A stretch of DNA of 64,000 nt, taken from NCBI RefSeq assembly GCF_028737215.1, contig NZ_JAQZAM010000009.1, positions 124,001 to 188,000 of the forward strand, in the 5' to 3' direction. Numbering within the stretch: the stretch's first letter is position 1; the number at the start of each line of letters is the position of its first letter. Below, in pieces: positions 7,935-17,846 of the stretch. The position numbers were made by a program, and so were the translations under genes. Origin of the DNA: Actinomycetospora chibensis. Its GTDB lineage: Bacteria; Actinomycetota; Actinomycetes; Mycobacteriales; Pseudonocardiaceae. A model generated the notes under the pieces. The model did not search any database. It worked only from the letters and a program-made list of their open reading frames with translations, and was not told the DNA's origin.

Positions 7935-10380
7935 CCACCACCGACCTGCCAGGCATCCCGCCCGAGGTCGACCCCGACCAGCCCGAGCCCGATGAGCCCC
8001 GTGAGCACGGCGGACGCCCCGCCGGCGAGCCCCGCTTCGACGGCCGCCGGGGCCGCTGGGTCGGCGCCTCGATCCCCCGGCACGAGGACCCGCGCCTGCT
8101 GACCGGGTGCGGCCGCTTCATCGACGACATCGCCCTGTCCGGGATGCTGCACGCGGGCTTCGTGCGTGCCACGGTCGCGCACGCCGCGATCACGGAGCTG
8201 GACCTCGCCGCGACCCGCGAGGTCCACGGCGTCGTCGCGGCCTACGACGCCGCGGACCTGGCGCTCGGCGACATCGTCGCCGTCCTCGACCGCCCCGCCG
8301 AGGAGTTCACGCCCACCGCGATGCCGATCCTCGCCCGCGGCAAGGTGCGCTTCGTCGGCGAGCCGCTGGCGCTCGTCGTCGCCCGCGACCCCTACGCCGT
8401 GGAGGACGGCATCGAGGCCGCCCGCGTGTCCTACGACGCGCTCGACGCCGTCGTCTCGGAGGAGACCGCGCTCGCCCCCGGTGCGCCCGCCGTGCACGAC
8501 GAGGCCCCCGACAACGTGCTGCTCGACGTCTCGATGTTCGACACCCCGGGGGTGGACGAGGCGTTCGCGGACGCCGCCCTGACCGTCGACGTCACCACCC
8601 GCAGCGGCCGCCAGAACGCGCTGCCGCTGGAGACGCGGGGTGTCGTCGCGTCGTGGGACGCGCGGGACGACCAGCTGCTCGTGCAGACCTGCTCGCAGGT
8701 GCCCCACCAGGTCCGCACGATGCTCGCGCGCTCGCTGGGGATCGCGGAACGGACGGTGCGGGTGACCGTGCCGGACATGGGCGGCGGGTTCGGGCAGAAG
8801 TGCGTCGTCGGGCGCGAGGAGATCGCCGTCGCGGCCGCCGCGCAGCGTCTCGACCGTCCGGTGAAGTGGATCGAGGACCGGCGCGAGGCGCTCACCGCCG
8901 GGTTCCTGGCGCGCGAGCAGCGCTACCGCACCCGCGCGGCGTTCGACGCCGACGGGCGGATCACCGCGCTCGACGTCGACGTCGTCTGCGACATGGGCGC
9001 GTACTCCTGCTACCCCTTCACCGCGGGCATCGAGCCGCTGATGGCCTCGGCGGAGATGCCGAGCGTGTACCGGGTGCCCGCCTACCGGGTCCGGGGCCGC
9101 GCGATCACCAGCAACAAGGCCCCCACCGCGCCCTACCGCGGGGTGAGCCGCCCGCAGTACGTCATGGCGATCGAGCGCGTGATGGAGCGCGCGGCGCGCG
9201 AGCTGGGCCTGGACCCGGTCGAGGTCCGCCGTCGCAACGTCATCACCGAGTTCCCGTACACGGGCGTCAACGGCGTCACCTACGACCCCGGTACCTACCT
9301 CGAGTCGCTCGACCTCGCCGAGGCGACGATCCGCGACGAGGGCTGGTACGAGGCGCGGGAGGCCGGCGACCGGCACCTCGGGATCGGCTTCTGCTGCTTC
9401 TCCGAGCGCACCGGCTACGGGTCCGAGGCGTTCGCGAAGCGCAAGATGACCGTCGTCCCGGGGTTCGACCTCTCCGAGATCCGCATGGACACCACCGGCT
9501 CGGTCGTGGTCACCAGCGGCACGATGAACCACGGGCAGTCGCACGAGACGACGTTCGCGCAGATCGTCGCCGACCGGCTCGGCCTCGACGTGGCGCGCGT
9601 GAAGCTGCGCCAGGGCGACACCGAGCGCATCGCCTACGGCTGGGGCACCTTCGCCTCGCGGTCGGTGACGATCGGCGGCTCCGCCGTGGCGCTGGCCTCC
9701 GAGCGGCTCGGCGAGCTGCTGTGCCGGATCGCCGCGCACCTGCTGGAGACCCGCCCGGACAACGTCGCGCTGGACGGGGACGGCGGGGTGGTCCAGCTCG
9801 ACGACCCGGCGCGCCGGCTGCCGTTCGAGGACATCGCCGACGTCGCCCACCTGCGCTCGCACCTGCTGCCCAAGGACGTCGAGCCCGCGCTCACCGCGAC
9901 GGCGAGCTTCGACGTCCCCGGCGACGGGACGTTCTCCAACGCCTCCCACGCCGTCGTCGTCGAGGTCGACCCGGGCACCGGGGAGATCCGGATCCTGCGC
10001 TACGTCTGCGTGGAGGACTGCGGGGTCGTGATCAACCCGAAGGTCGTCGACGGGCAGTGCCGCGGCGGGATCGCGCAGGGCATCGCCGGTGCGTTGTTCG
10101 AGGAGGTCACCTACGACGGCCACGGCGAGCCGTCGGCGGCCTCGTTCATCGACTACCTGGTGCCGACGGCCACGGAGATCCCCGACGTCTCGATACAGCA
10201 CCTCGAGACCCCGTGCGCGTTCACCGCCAACGGCGCGAAGGGCGCCGGCGAGGGCGGCACGATCGGCGCCCCTGCCGCGGTGCTCAACGCCGTCAACGAT
10301 GCCCTGCGCCACACCGGCGTCGAGCTCGACACCACACCGATCCACCCCAGCACCGTGCTGGCCGCACTGGAGGGCGAGCT

Positions 10381-10384
<4 letters not shown>
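7931..10384 (+). CDS. Molybdenum hydroxylase large subunit (CoxL/XdhB-like), nicotinate dehydrogenase
   Basis: 817 residues from ATG 7931, overlapping the previous stop (ATGA). It carries the aldehyde-oxidase/xanthine-dehydrogenase a/b hammerhead domain and molybdopterin-cytosine-dinucleotide sites (QVPHQVRTMLA, DMGGGFGQK, and NGAKGAGEGGTIGAP at the end with the usual catalytic Glu). The loop that is AYxCSFR in true CO dehydrogenase reads APYRGVSRP here, so this is not a form I CODH. It likely hydroxylates nicotinate at C6. The first 45 residues form an acidic, Pro-rich extension not usual for the family. Confidence 0.85.
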
Positions 10385-10862
<478 letters not shown>

Positions 10863-10866
<4 letters not shown>

Positions 10867-11555
10867 TCCTCGAGAACAAGCTCGACGTGCCCGCCGACCC
10901 GGACGCGGTGTTCGCGCTGCTGGGCGACGTCGAGCGCGTCGCCGGGTGCCTGCCGGGCGCGACCCTGGAGGGCCGCGACGGCGAGGCGTACACGGGCCGC
11001 GTGAAGGTCAAGGTCGGCCCGATCAGCGCCGCCTACGCCGGGACCCTGCGCTTCACCGACGTCTCCCCCGACCAGCGGACCCTGCGCCTGTCGGCCCGCG
11101 CGTCCGACGCCCACGGCGCGGGCGACGCGGAGGCCGACGTGGTGCTGTCGGTGCTCGAGGCCCCCGGCGGCTCGACCCTCGACCTGCACACCGACCTCCT
11201 GGTGCGCGGCAAGATCGCCCAGTTCGGCAAGGGCGCGATCACCACCGTCTCCAGCCGCCTGCTCGACCAGTTCGCGCGCAACCTCGCCGGCGAGCTGCAC
11301 CAGGGATCGGGCACCTCCGGCGCCGGCGTGGGGGCCACGCTGACGTCGGACGTCAGGAAATCCCCCAGCTCGACGCCGTCGACCCCCGCGGACGAGGCCC
11401 TCGACGGCCTCGCGATGCTCCTGCCTCCGGGCACCGGGCGCTGGGCCGCGCTGGCGGGCGCGCTCGGCGTGGGCCTGGTCCAGGGCTACCTGCTCGGCCG
11501 CCTGCGCGGACAGAAGATGCTGATCGAGGAGCTGCGACGCCATGCCCGACGCTGA
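10863..11555 (+). CDS. CoxG-like SRPBCC protein with C-terminal membrane anchor
   Basis: 230 residues from GTG 10863 (GTGA overlap with the small-subunit stop). Residues 1-145 match the CoxG/SRPBCC fold (ILENKLDVPADPDAVFALL, CLPGATLEG, KVKVGPISAAY). A low-complexity Ser/Thr/Pro linker follows, then a hydrophobic C-terminal helix (WAALAGALGVGLVQGYLLG) with a basic tail. In CO-oxidising bacteria CoxG attaches the dehydrogenase to the membrane, so here it may recruit the nicotinate dehydrogenase to the respiratory chain. That role is by analogy. Confidence 0.8.
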
Positions 11556-12225
11556 GACCGACACGACCGGCCTGCACGGCTCGGCCACCGACGACGTCTA
11601 CGACCGCGCCGGCTTCGGGGCCACGGTCCCCCGCGGACCCCGGCCCGCGCTCGTGGTCGTCGACCTCACCCGCGGCTTCACCGAGCCCGGCTTCCCGCTC
11701 GGCGCCGACCTGACCGCCGAGGTCGCCGCGGCCGCGCAGCTCATCGAGGTCGCCCACCGGCGCGACGTCCCGGTGATCGCCACCGCCGTCTCGTTCACCG
11801 CCGCCGAGGCCGACGGCGACGCCGTCGCCTGGCTCCGCAAGGCCCCCGGCGTGCGCGCGCTCCGGGAGGGCAGCGACGCCGTCGCCCTCGACGACCGTCT
11901 CGGCCTCGCCCCCGACGACCACCGCATCCTCAAGAAGGGCGCCTCGGCGTTCCACGGCTCGTCCCTCGCCGCGCTGCTCGCCGGCCTGCGCATCGACACC
12001 GCCGTGGTCTGCGGCGCCACCACCTCCGGCTGCGTGCGCGCGACGGCCGTCGACGCCGTGCAGAGCGGTTTCGACACGCTCGTAGTCGCCGACGCGTGCG
12101 GCGACCGCGCACGCGGCCCGCACGACGCCGCCCTGTTCGACCTCCAGGCCAAGTACGCCGACGTCGTCACCCTCGACGACGCCGTGTCCTACCTCGACGA
12201 CCCCTTCCGGAAGGCCGATTCGTGA
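11542..12225 (+). CDS. nicF: Maleamate amidohydrolase (isochorismatase family)
   Basis: 227 residues from ATG 11542, overlapping the CoxG-like gene by 14 bp. The cysteine-hydrolase triad is visible: Asp41 in LVVVDLTRGF, Lys131 or Lys132 in ILKKGASAF, and Cys164 in TTSGCVRATA. The cis-peptide turn AT-TSGC matches the NicF/N-carbamoylsarcosine amidase branch. The reaction is maleamate + H2O to maleate + NH3, the fifth step of the pathway. Function is secure at family level and specific by cluster context. Confidence 0.87.
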   Translation: MPDAETDTTGLHGSATDDVYDRAGFGATVPRGPRPALVVVDLTRGFTEPGFPLGADLTAEVAAAAQLIEVAHRRDVPVIATAVSFTAAEADGDAVAWLRKAPGVRALREGSDAVALDDRLGLAPDDHRILKKGASAFHGSSLAALLAGLRIDTAVVCGATTSGCVRATAVDAVQSGFDTLVVADACGDRARGPHDAALFDLQAKYADVVTLDDAVSYLDDPFRKADS

Positions 12226-13082
12226 CCGGTACGTCCCTCGAGTCCCCCGACGCCCGCGTCCTCACCCAGCCGGCCCTGGCCGATCTCGCCGACGTTCCGG
12301 CGGTGAGCCGCTGGGTGCGCTCGGGGGACGTCCGCCTGCACCTCCTCGACTACGGCCCGGCCGACGGCGTCCCCCTGGTGATCGTCCCCGGCATCACGAG
12401 CCCCGCGATCGCCATGGACTTCGTCGCCCGCGAGCTCACCGACCTCGTGCGGCCGGTGGTTCTCGACGTCCGCGGTCGCGGCCTCTCCGACAGCGGGGAC
12501 GCCTGGGACCTCGACACCTACGCCGGCGACGTCGCCACGGTCGTCGACGGCCTCGAGCTGGGCCGCCCGCTCGTGCTCGGGCACTCCATGGGCGCGCGGA
12601 TCACCGCCGTCGCCGCCACCCGCCTCGACCTGCGCGCCACGGTGCTCGTCGACCCGCCGATGAGCGGCCCGGGGCGGGGGCCCTACCCCACCACGCTCGA
12701 GGCCTTCCTCGGCCAGCTCGACCAGGCACGCCGCGGCACGGACGCCGACGAGGTCGCCGCGTCCTGGCCCCGCTGGCCCCGCCGCGAGCAGGAGCTGCGC
12801 GCGCGCTGGATGGGCTCGATCTCGCGCGACGCGATCGTCGCCACGCACGCCGGCTTCGAGTCCGACGACTTCTTCGCCGTCTGGCCCGCGGTGCCCGCGC
12901 CGACCGTGCTGATCCACGGCGGCGACAGCCCGGTCGTCACGGCCGCCGGCGCCGAGGAGGCCGCGAAGGCGAACCCCGAGGCGTCGGTCGTCGAGGTCCC
13001 CGGCACCGGCCACATGGTCTTCTGGGACGAACCCGCCGCCGCCCGCACCACCGTCCGCGGCGCGCTGCACTCGCTGCTCTGA
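12222..13082 (+). CDS. nicD: N-formylmaleamate deformylase (alpha/beta hydrolase)
   Basis: 286 residues from GTG 12222 (GTGA overlap with nicF). An alpha/beta-hydrolase with nucleophile elbow LGHSMGAR, oxyanion region IVPGITSPA and a terminal catalytic His in GTGHMVFW. In the maleamate pathway NicD releases formate from N-formylmaleamate, the ring-opening product of NicX. Last gene of the plus-strand operon. It converges on nicE, with a bidirectional hairpin between them. Confidence 0.82.
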   Translation: MTGTSLESPDARVLTQPALADLADVPAVSRWVRSGDVRLHLLDYGPADGVPLVIVPGITSPAIAMDFVARELTDLVRPVVLDVRGRGLSDSGDAWDLDTYAGDVATVVDGLELGRPLVLGHSMGARITAVAATRLDLRATVLVDPPMSGPGRGPYPTTLEAFLGQLDQARRGTDADEVAASWPRWPRREQELRARWMGSISRDAIVATHAGFESDDFFAVWPAVPAPTVLIHGGDSPVVTAAGAEEAAKANPEASVVEVPGTGHMVFWDEPAAARTTVRGALHSLL

Positions 13083-13083
13083 C

Positions 13084-13142
13084 GCGACGGGCACGTCCCG
13101 CAGGCCCCGACGCCGGTCGGTCCTGCGGGACGTGCCCCTCGC
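13084..13142. terminator. Bidirectional hairpin between nicD and nicE
   Basis: Arms 13089-13104 and 13122-13137 are perfect 16-bp complements. After one mismatched pair, GCGA at 13084-13087 pairs with TCGC at 13139-13142. The loop is 17 bases. It fills the 62-bp gap between two convergent genes and would stop transcription from both sides. Confidence 0.75.
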
Positions 13143-13144
13143 GG

Positions 13145-13927
13145 TCAGGCGACGCGCGTGACCGCCCCCGGGTCGTGCACGCTCCCGGAGAGCAGCGCCC
13201 CCGCACCGGGGACGTGGGTGGAGAGGCCGAGCTCGGAGAGGATCCGGAACGTCGTCGCGGTGGCCGCCGAGAGCACGGGGATGCCCACCTCGTCCTGCAC
13301 GGCCTGGACCACGGGCAGCGAGGGCATCTGCACGCAGCACGAGAGCACGAGCGCGTCGGCCCCCGTCAGGTCGAGCTTCTTGTAGTGCTCCCGCAGGTCC
13401 GCCGGGTCGAGGCGGGCGACGGCGAGGTTGTCGGGCACCTCGAGCGACAGGGAATCGACGACCTCGATGCCGGCGTCCTCCAGGTAGGCCACCACGGCGG
13501 CGGTCAGCGGCTTCATGTACGGCGTCACGATCGCCACCCGCCGCGCGTCCAGCGCCGCGAGCCCCGAGAGCAGGGCGCCCGCCGACGAGATCACCGGGGC
13601 GTCGGCGCCCCCCGCGCGCAGGGCACCGGTGATGTCGTCCTCGGCGCTGCAGTGGAACCCCGGCCCCTGAGCCATGATCGCCACCAGGCAGGCGGTGGCC
13701 ACGACGTCGGGGCGGGCGTCCGCGAGCTCGGTGGCCGCGCGGACCGCCTGGGCGTTCATCGCCTGGAGCTGCTCCGGGGTCACGTGCTGCATGCGCGCCC
13801 GTGCGGCGTGGAAGACGAAACGGTCCTCCGGGATCGCCTGCTCCCGCGCCGCCAGCATCCGCGGCAGCTCGGTCTCCATCGTGAGGTTGGAGCTCGGGAC
13901 GATCATGCCGATGTGGTGGTCGGTCAT
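13145..13927 (-). CDS. nicE: Maleate cis-trans isomerase (Asp/Glu racemase family)
   Basis: 260 residues from ATG 13925-13927. The N-terminus GMIVPSSNLTMETELPRML is the classic maleate isomerase/arylmalonate decarboxylase start. The two active-site cysteines are Cys80 (VVATACLVAIMAQG) and Cys197 or Cys198 (LVLSCCVQMPS), at the spacing of Pseudomonas NicE (82 and 200). It converts maleate to fumarate, linking the pathway to the TCA cycle. Its start codon overlaps the nicX stop (ATGA), so nicX-nicE are one transcript. Confidence 0.9.
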   Translation of the reverse strand: MTDHHIGMIVPSSNLTMETELPRMLAAREQAIPEDRFVFHAARARMQHVTPEQLQAMNAQAVRAATELADARPDVVATACLVAIMAQGPGFHCSAEDDITGALRAGGADAPVISSAGALLSGLAALDARRVAIVTPYMKPLTAAVVAYLEDAGIEVVDSLSLEVPDNLAVARLDPADLREHYKKLDLTGADALVLSCCVQMPSLPVVQAVQDEVGIPVLSAATATTFRILSELGLSTHVPGAGALLSGSVHDPGAVTRVA

Positions 13928-14955
13928 CGGGCCCCCGTGGGACGCATCTCCGGAATCGTCAACCCACCCTTGTCCACGATCAGCTCGTCGTCCAGGTAGA
14001 GCGAGTTGCCGCGCATGGGGATGTCGAAGTGGCACGGGGTGTCGTTCGGGCCGCCGAGCTCGTTGTTCGGGCCGATCGAGAACATGACGTTGCCGTAGAA
14101 ACTGCGCAGCTCCATGCCCATGCCGCCGCCGAACTGCGTGAGCCCGTGCCAGTGGGCGCGCTCGTCGAGACCCCAGCCGACGTGGGACATGCCGTAGCCC
14201 CGCGGGTCGTCGAAGCTCTGGATGTAGGAGCTCAACAGGTCCGCGTCCAGGCCGCCCCGGATGTCCCGGATGAAGCCCTGCTCGATCGTCAGCGTCACCG
14301 GGGTCTGCACGTAGGTGTTGAACGGCAGCAGCACGTCGCCGGGCGAGAGCACGATCTGGCCGTCGACGCCGTCGTCGGCGCCGCCGGTGAACACGAACGC
14401 CGCCGGCCAGTGGTCCCAGCGCCCGGGGGTGTCGGTGTAGCCGTACTCGCTCATCGTGGGGTAGACGCCGAGCCGGTAGGTGACGTCGGTGCCGGCGGGG
14501 CTCGTGATCCGCATCGACGAGGCCTTGGCCAGCAGATCCGCGCCGTACTCGACGCGCTCGCGCAGCTCGGTGGTCGGCATCAGCCGGGCGAGCAGCTCGG
14601 GCGGCTCGACGGCGGTCAGGATGCGGGTGCCCGCGTCCTGGATCGCGAACTGCTCGGGGCTGAAGAGCAGGAAGGTGCAGTCGACGAGCATGTCGACCGA
14701 CTTCAGCGCCTCGACGGCCAGCGGGATGTCCCCGAGACCGGAGTCGCCGACGGCCCACGCGCCGGACGCGCTCGCGGGCGGGGGCAGGCGCAGGTGGAAG
14801 GTCGCCGCCCCGAGCTGCTGCGCCGCCCACAGGAACGCATCGGCGTACTCCCCGCGCTCGGCGCCCCGGGTCAGCACCGCCACGGTCTCGCCCTCGTGGA
14901 CCCCGGAGAGCCGCAGCTGCGCCAGGCAGATGTCGTTGAACAGGTTCTGGTCCAT
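13924..14955 (-). CDS. nicX: 2,5-dihydroxypyridine 5,6-dioxygenase
   Basis: 343 residues from ATG 14953-14955, with GGAGGTGG 8 bp upstream. The frame stays open upstream, but the shared operator and the SD fix the start here. This is an M29-aminopeptidase-like fold dioxygenase. Probable Fe(II) ligands are His258 (MSHVGWG), His309 and Asp311 (CHFDIP), at nearly the spacing of P. putida NicX (265, 318, 320). It opens the ring of 2,5-dihydroxypyridine to N-formylmaleamate. First gene of the minus-strand operon, 20 bp behind the operator copy. Confidence 0.88.
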   Translation of the reverse strand: MDQNLFNDICLAQLRLSGVHEGETVAVLTRGAERGEYADAFLWAAQQLGAATFHLRLPPPASASGAWAVGDSGLGDIPLAVEALKSVDMLVDCTFLLFSPEQFAIQDAGTRILTAVEPPELLARLMPTTELRERVEYGADLLAKASSMRITSPAGTDVTYRLGVYPTMSEYGYTDTPGRWDHWPAAFVFTGGADDGVDGQIVLSPGDVLLPFNTYVQTPVTLTIEQGFIRDIRGGLDADLLSSYIQSFDDPRGYGMSHVGWGLDERAHWHGLTQFGGGMGMELRSFYGNVMFSIGPNNELGGPNDTPCHFDIPMRGNSLYLDDELIVDKGGLTIPEMRPTGAR

Positions 14956-14975
14956 CGGTCGACCACCTCCGTCCA

Positions 14976-15006
14976 CAATCCGAGCACGTACTATCCGAGC
15001 ACGCAA
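14976..15006 (-). promoter_or_regulatory. Putative NicR operator upstream of nicX
   Basis: The reverse complement matches the element at 4144-4174 at 30 of 31 positions; the one change is C to G after TTGCGT. In this copy the two 11-bp direct units (CGTGCTCGGAT) are identical and 15 bp apart. It lies 20 bp from the nicX start codon, in a position to block the promoter. It also lies about 85 bp from the divergent NYN-domain gene. Confidence 0.75.
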
Positions 15007-15090
15007 GGACTGCAACGAGATCGTCATCGAGGTGGGGCCGCACGGCGGAGCCCACGCGTCCGTCCCGGGACCGCCGCCTAGGCTGCCCCG

Positions 15091-16191
15091 ATGCCCCCGG
15101 AGGACGAACGCATCGCCCTGTTCCTCGACTACGAGAACCTGGCCATCGGCGCCCGCGACGGGCTCGGGGTGAGCCCGTTCGACTTCGGGCCGGTCGCCGA
15201 CGCGCTGGCCGAGCGCGGCCGGGTGGTGACGCGGCGGGCGTACGCGGACTGGTCATCGTTCGACGAGGACCGCCGGCTGCTGGCCCGCGCGCAGGTCGAG
15301 CTCATCGAGATCCCGCAGCGCATCGGCGGCTCCCGCAAGAACGCCGCCGACATCAAGATGGCCGTCGACGCGATCGAGCTCGCCTTCGAGCGCGAGTTCG
15401 TGACGACGTTCGCCATCGGCACCGGAGACTCCGACTTCACCCCGCTGATGCACAAGCTGCGCGAGATGGACAAACGCGTCATCGGCATCGGCGTGCAGTC
15501 GTCGACCTCGAAGCTGCTCCCCGCCGCGTGCGACGAGTTCCTGTTCTACGACCGCCTGCCCGGTGTCGAGGGGCGTCCGGTCCCCCTGAAGACCTCGCGG
15601 CGACGGCCGGCCGCGGCGGCGGCCGCCCTCGCCGCCGAGCCGGTACCCGTCGAGCCGGAGCCGGTCGCGGCCCCCGTGCCCGAGGAGACCACGGCCGGCG
15701 GGTCCGACACCGACGTCACCGCGGTGGTGACCAGCACGCTCGCCGGCCTCGCGCGGGCCACCGACGGACCCGTCCGCGCATCGACGCTCAAGCGCGCGAT
15801 CCTCCGCAAGGACCCCACGTTCGACGAGGGCGACCAGGGGTTCCGCGGCTTCGGGGAGCTCCTGCGCTACCTCGAGGGCCGCGGCGTGCTGGCGCTCGCT
15901 CCGGGCACCGCCGCCGGCGACCCCGAGGTGTCGTTCCCCGAGGACACCTCGGCCGAGGACGAGGCGTTCGCGCTGTTCGCCACCACCGTGCGCGACCTGG
16001 AGGCCGCCGCCGGCGCGCCGCCCCAGCTCTCCGGTCTCAAGGACCAGATGCGCAAGCGCGATCCCGACTTCTCCGAGAAGCGCTACGGGTTCAACGGCTT
16101 CCTGTCCTTCGCCCGCGCCGCGCGCGCTCGCGACCTGGTGACGATGGACTGGGACGAGGGCCGCGGCGACTACCAGCTGTCGGTGTACTGA
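15091..16191 (+). CDS. NYN-domain (LabA/PIN-like) putative RNase with OST-HTH/LOTUS domains
   Basis: 366 residues from ATG 15091. Residues 8-160 form a NYN domain with the acidic metal-binding residues in LFLDYEN, KNAADIKMAVDA and IGTGDSDFTPL. A Pro/Ala linker follows (about 170-210). Then come two OST-HTH-like repeats (around RKDPTFDEGDQGFRGFGELL and KRDPDFSEKRYGFNGFLSF), which bind RNA in the LOTUS family. A cytoplasmic RNA-processing role is likely. It is divergent from nicX but looks unrelated to nicotinate use. Confidence 0.85.
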   Translation: MPPEDERIALFLDYENLAIGARDGLGVSPFDFGPVADALAERGRVVTRRAYADWSSFDEDRRLLARAQVELIEIPQRIGGSRKNAADIKMAVDAIELAFEREFVTTFAIGTGDSDFTPLMHKLREMDKRVIGIGVQSSTSKLLPAACDEFLFYDRLPGVEGRPVPLKTSRRRPAAAAAALAAEPVPVEPEPVAAPVPEETTAGGSDTDVTAVVTSTLAGLARATDGPVRASTLKRAILRKDPTFDEGDQGFRGFGELLRYLEGRGVLALAPGTAAGDPEVSFPEDTSAEDEAFALFATTVRDLEAAAGAPPQLSGLKDQMRKRDPDFSEKRYGFNGFLSFARAARARDLVTMDWDEGRGDYQLSVY

Positions 16192-16193
16192 GC

Positions 16194-16264
16194 GATGGCC
16201 TCCGGCCACGTGAGTGATCTGGGTCGTCCCGGTGACCCGAAGCACTCACGTGGCGGAGGCCATC
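16194..16264. terminator. Long bidirectional hairpin
   Basis: Arms 16194-16216 and 16243-16264 pair over 22 bp with one bulged base (GATGGCCTCCG, then CCACGTGAGTG, against CACTCACGTGG and GGAGGCCATC). The loop is 26 bases. It starts right after the NYN gene stop and ends at the stop of the convergent DsbA-like gene. Confidence 0.72.
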
Positions 16265-16265
16265 G

Positions 16266-16985
16266 TCAGCGGTGCTGGCGGCGGCGCCCGCCGTGCCAGT
16301 CCTCGGTGACGCCGACCTGGTCGGTCGAGACGCCGAACGACGGCAGCTGCGGCTGCTCGCGCAGGCTGCGCTTGAGCTCGGCGAAGCCCGGGAAGCGGGC
16401 CAGCCCGACGGCGTGGTCCCACAGCTCGCCGGCCTGCTCCTCGGTGGGCATCCGGCTGATCACCGGCCCGAAGAACGCGAGGCCGTCGGGCGGGTCGACC
16501 TGGATGATCGGGGTGCCGACGTCACGCCCGGTCAGTGCGAGGGCCTCGTCGGTCTCGGCCTGCACGACCCCGTCCCACACGGTGTCCTCGAGGGTCTCGG
16601 TGAGCGCGGCCGGCAGGCCTGCGGTGGCCAGCACGGCCGCGACGAACGCCTCGGAGCCCTGACGCTCGCGCGCATCCGCGGTGTCGGGTACCGGCTCCTG
16701 CTCGAAGACGTGCTGGCCGAACGCGTCCTGCAGCCGGTCGAGCGCCTCCGTGCCGTGCTCCTTGCGCACCCGTGCCGCGACCCGGAGCATCCGCAGGCCC
16801 GCCGTGTGTCCGGCCTCGTACTCCGGGGGGAACCGGGCGTCGTAGTCGACGCCGGCGTTGAGCAGCCGCAGCGAGATGAAGCGCCACTCGATCGCGAGGT
16901 CCCGCTGTGTGGCGGCCAGACGCAGCCACTTGCTGGTCATCCAGCAGAACGGGCAGACCGGGTCGAACCAGAGGCGGACGTCCAT
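16266..16985 (-). CDS. DsbA-family protein, mycothiol-dependent nitroreductase-like
   Basis: 239 residues from ATG 16983-16985. The redox motif CPFC lies at the N-terminus (LWFDPVCPFCWMTSKW), followed by the DsbA helical insertion and the cis-Pro loop (VGTPIIQVDPP). The pattern matches actinobacterial DsbA-like enzymes typified by M. tuberculosis Rv2466c, which has CPWC and uses mycothiol. There is no signal peptide, so it is cytoplasmic. The physiological substrate is unknown. Confidence 0.82.
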   Translation of the reverse strand: MDVRLWFDPVCPFCWMTSKWLRLAATQRDLAIEWRFISLRLLNAGVDYDARFPPEYEAGHTAGLRMLRVAARVRKEHGTEALDRLQDAFGQHVFEQEPVPDTADARERQGSEAFVAAVLATAGLPAALTETLEDTVWDGVVQAETDEALALTGRDVGTPIIQVDPPDGLAFFGPVISRMPTEEQAGELWDHAVGLARFPGFAELKRSLREQPQLPSFGVSTDQVGVTEDWHGGRRRQHR

Positions 16986-17002
16986 GAGGCGAGCCTAGAA
17001 CG

Positions 17003-17052
17003 GCCTCGTGCGCGATCTCCTGAGCCAGGGCTCAGAAGATCACGCACGAGGC
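17003..17052. terminator. Hairpin between DsbA-like and small secreted-domain gene
   Basis: The arms GCCTCGTGCG (17003-17012) and CGCACGAGGC (17043-17052) are perfect complements. The inside also pairs (GATCT and CTGAG with GCTCAG and AGATC) with single mismatches around a 4-base loop CAGG. It lies between the stop of the gene at 17059 (minus strand, transcribed toward this hairpin) and the start of the DsbA-like gene, so it should terminate the former. Confidence 0.65.
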
Positions 17053-17058
17053 GAGGGG

Positions 17059-17472
17059 TCAGCGCTTCGTCCAGGTGCAGTCCCCGGAGAACTCGATCCA
17101 CTCGTCGCTCGACTTGACACTCATGGAGCCCGGGCCCTCGGCGAACCCGTTCGCGTTGATCGAGCCGAGCTCGCCGTCGTTGGACGACAACCGCGACCAG
17201 TAGCAGTAGCCCGACCCGCTCGTCCGGTAGGTGCCGGGCTGGATGTCGGTGCCGACCTCGTAGGTCCCGGCCGAGAAGCTCGTCCCGGCGGAAGGCGTCG
17301 TCGCAGTGGAGGCGGGCGGCGAGGCCTGCACGGTCACCGTCGGGCCGGGGACGGTGACGGTCGGACCGGGAACGGTGACGGTCGGGCCCGGCACGGTGAC
17401 CGTGCGGGTGGTGACGATGGGCGCGGGCTGGGCCACCGGCTGGGCCTGCACCGTCGAGTTCGACGTGCCCAT
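17059..17472 (-). CDS. Membrane-anchored protein with C-terminal GTYxVG/CxW repeat domain
   Basis: 137 residues from ATG 17470-17472. A Thr/Val/Pro tandem repeat (VTVPGPT units, about residues 22-48) leads to a roughly 70-residue domain, GTYEVGTDIQPGTYRTSG to EFSGDCTWTKR. Two other proteins in this window share that domain (38259, 55929). The same frame continues 5' of this ATG with a convincing membrane segment (RVLAVIAGLFAAYFIGLAMG) and a Pro-rich tail, but without an ATG/GTG/TTG before the stop near 17600. The true start is therefore upstream, through a frameshift near the T-run at 17534 or a rare start. Confidence 0.65.
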   Translation of the reverse strand: MGTSNSTVQAQPVAQPAPIVTTRTVTVPGPTVTVPGPTVTVPGPTVTVQASPPASTATTPSAGTSFSAGTYEVGTDIQPGTYRTSGSGYCYWSRLSSNDGELGSINANGFAEGPGSMSVKSSDEWIEFSGDCTWTKR

Positions 17473-17846
17473 GGCGAGGCCGATGAAGTAGGCGGCGAAG
17501 AGCCCGGCGATGACCGCGAGGACGCGGCCTGCCTTTCTCGGCCTCCCCGGCTCCGGGGCCGGCTGGGCGAGCGGCCGGGGACTGGTCGAGACGTGAGGTC
17601 ACATCGACTCCGTCGGTCAGGGTTGCCCCGAGGGCAACCGAGCTTGCGTGGTTCGCAACCGACGGATCGACTCGATCACACAACGCGTGAGAGCATCCGG
17701 AGATGTTCACTCTGAAGAGTGACAGGGAGTGAGGGCGGCCCGGCGACGACGGAGTGCGAACCACGCGGCGCCGGGCCACCGAGGCCATCGTCGCAGATCA
17801 CGACGTCACGTCTGCACCGACACTCGGTGTCACGTTCGGTAACCGG

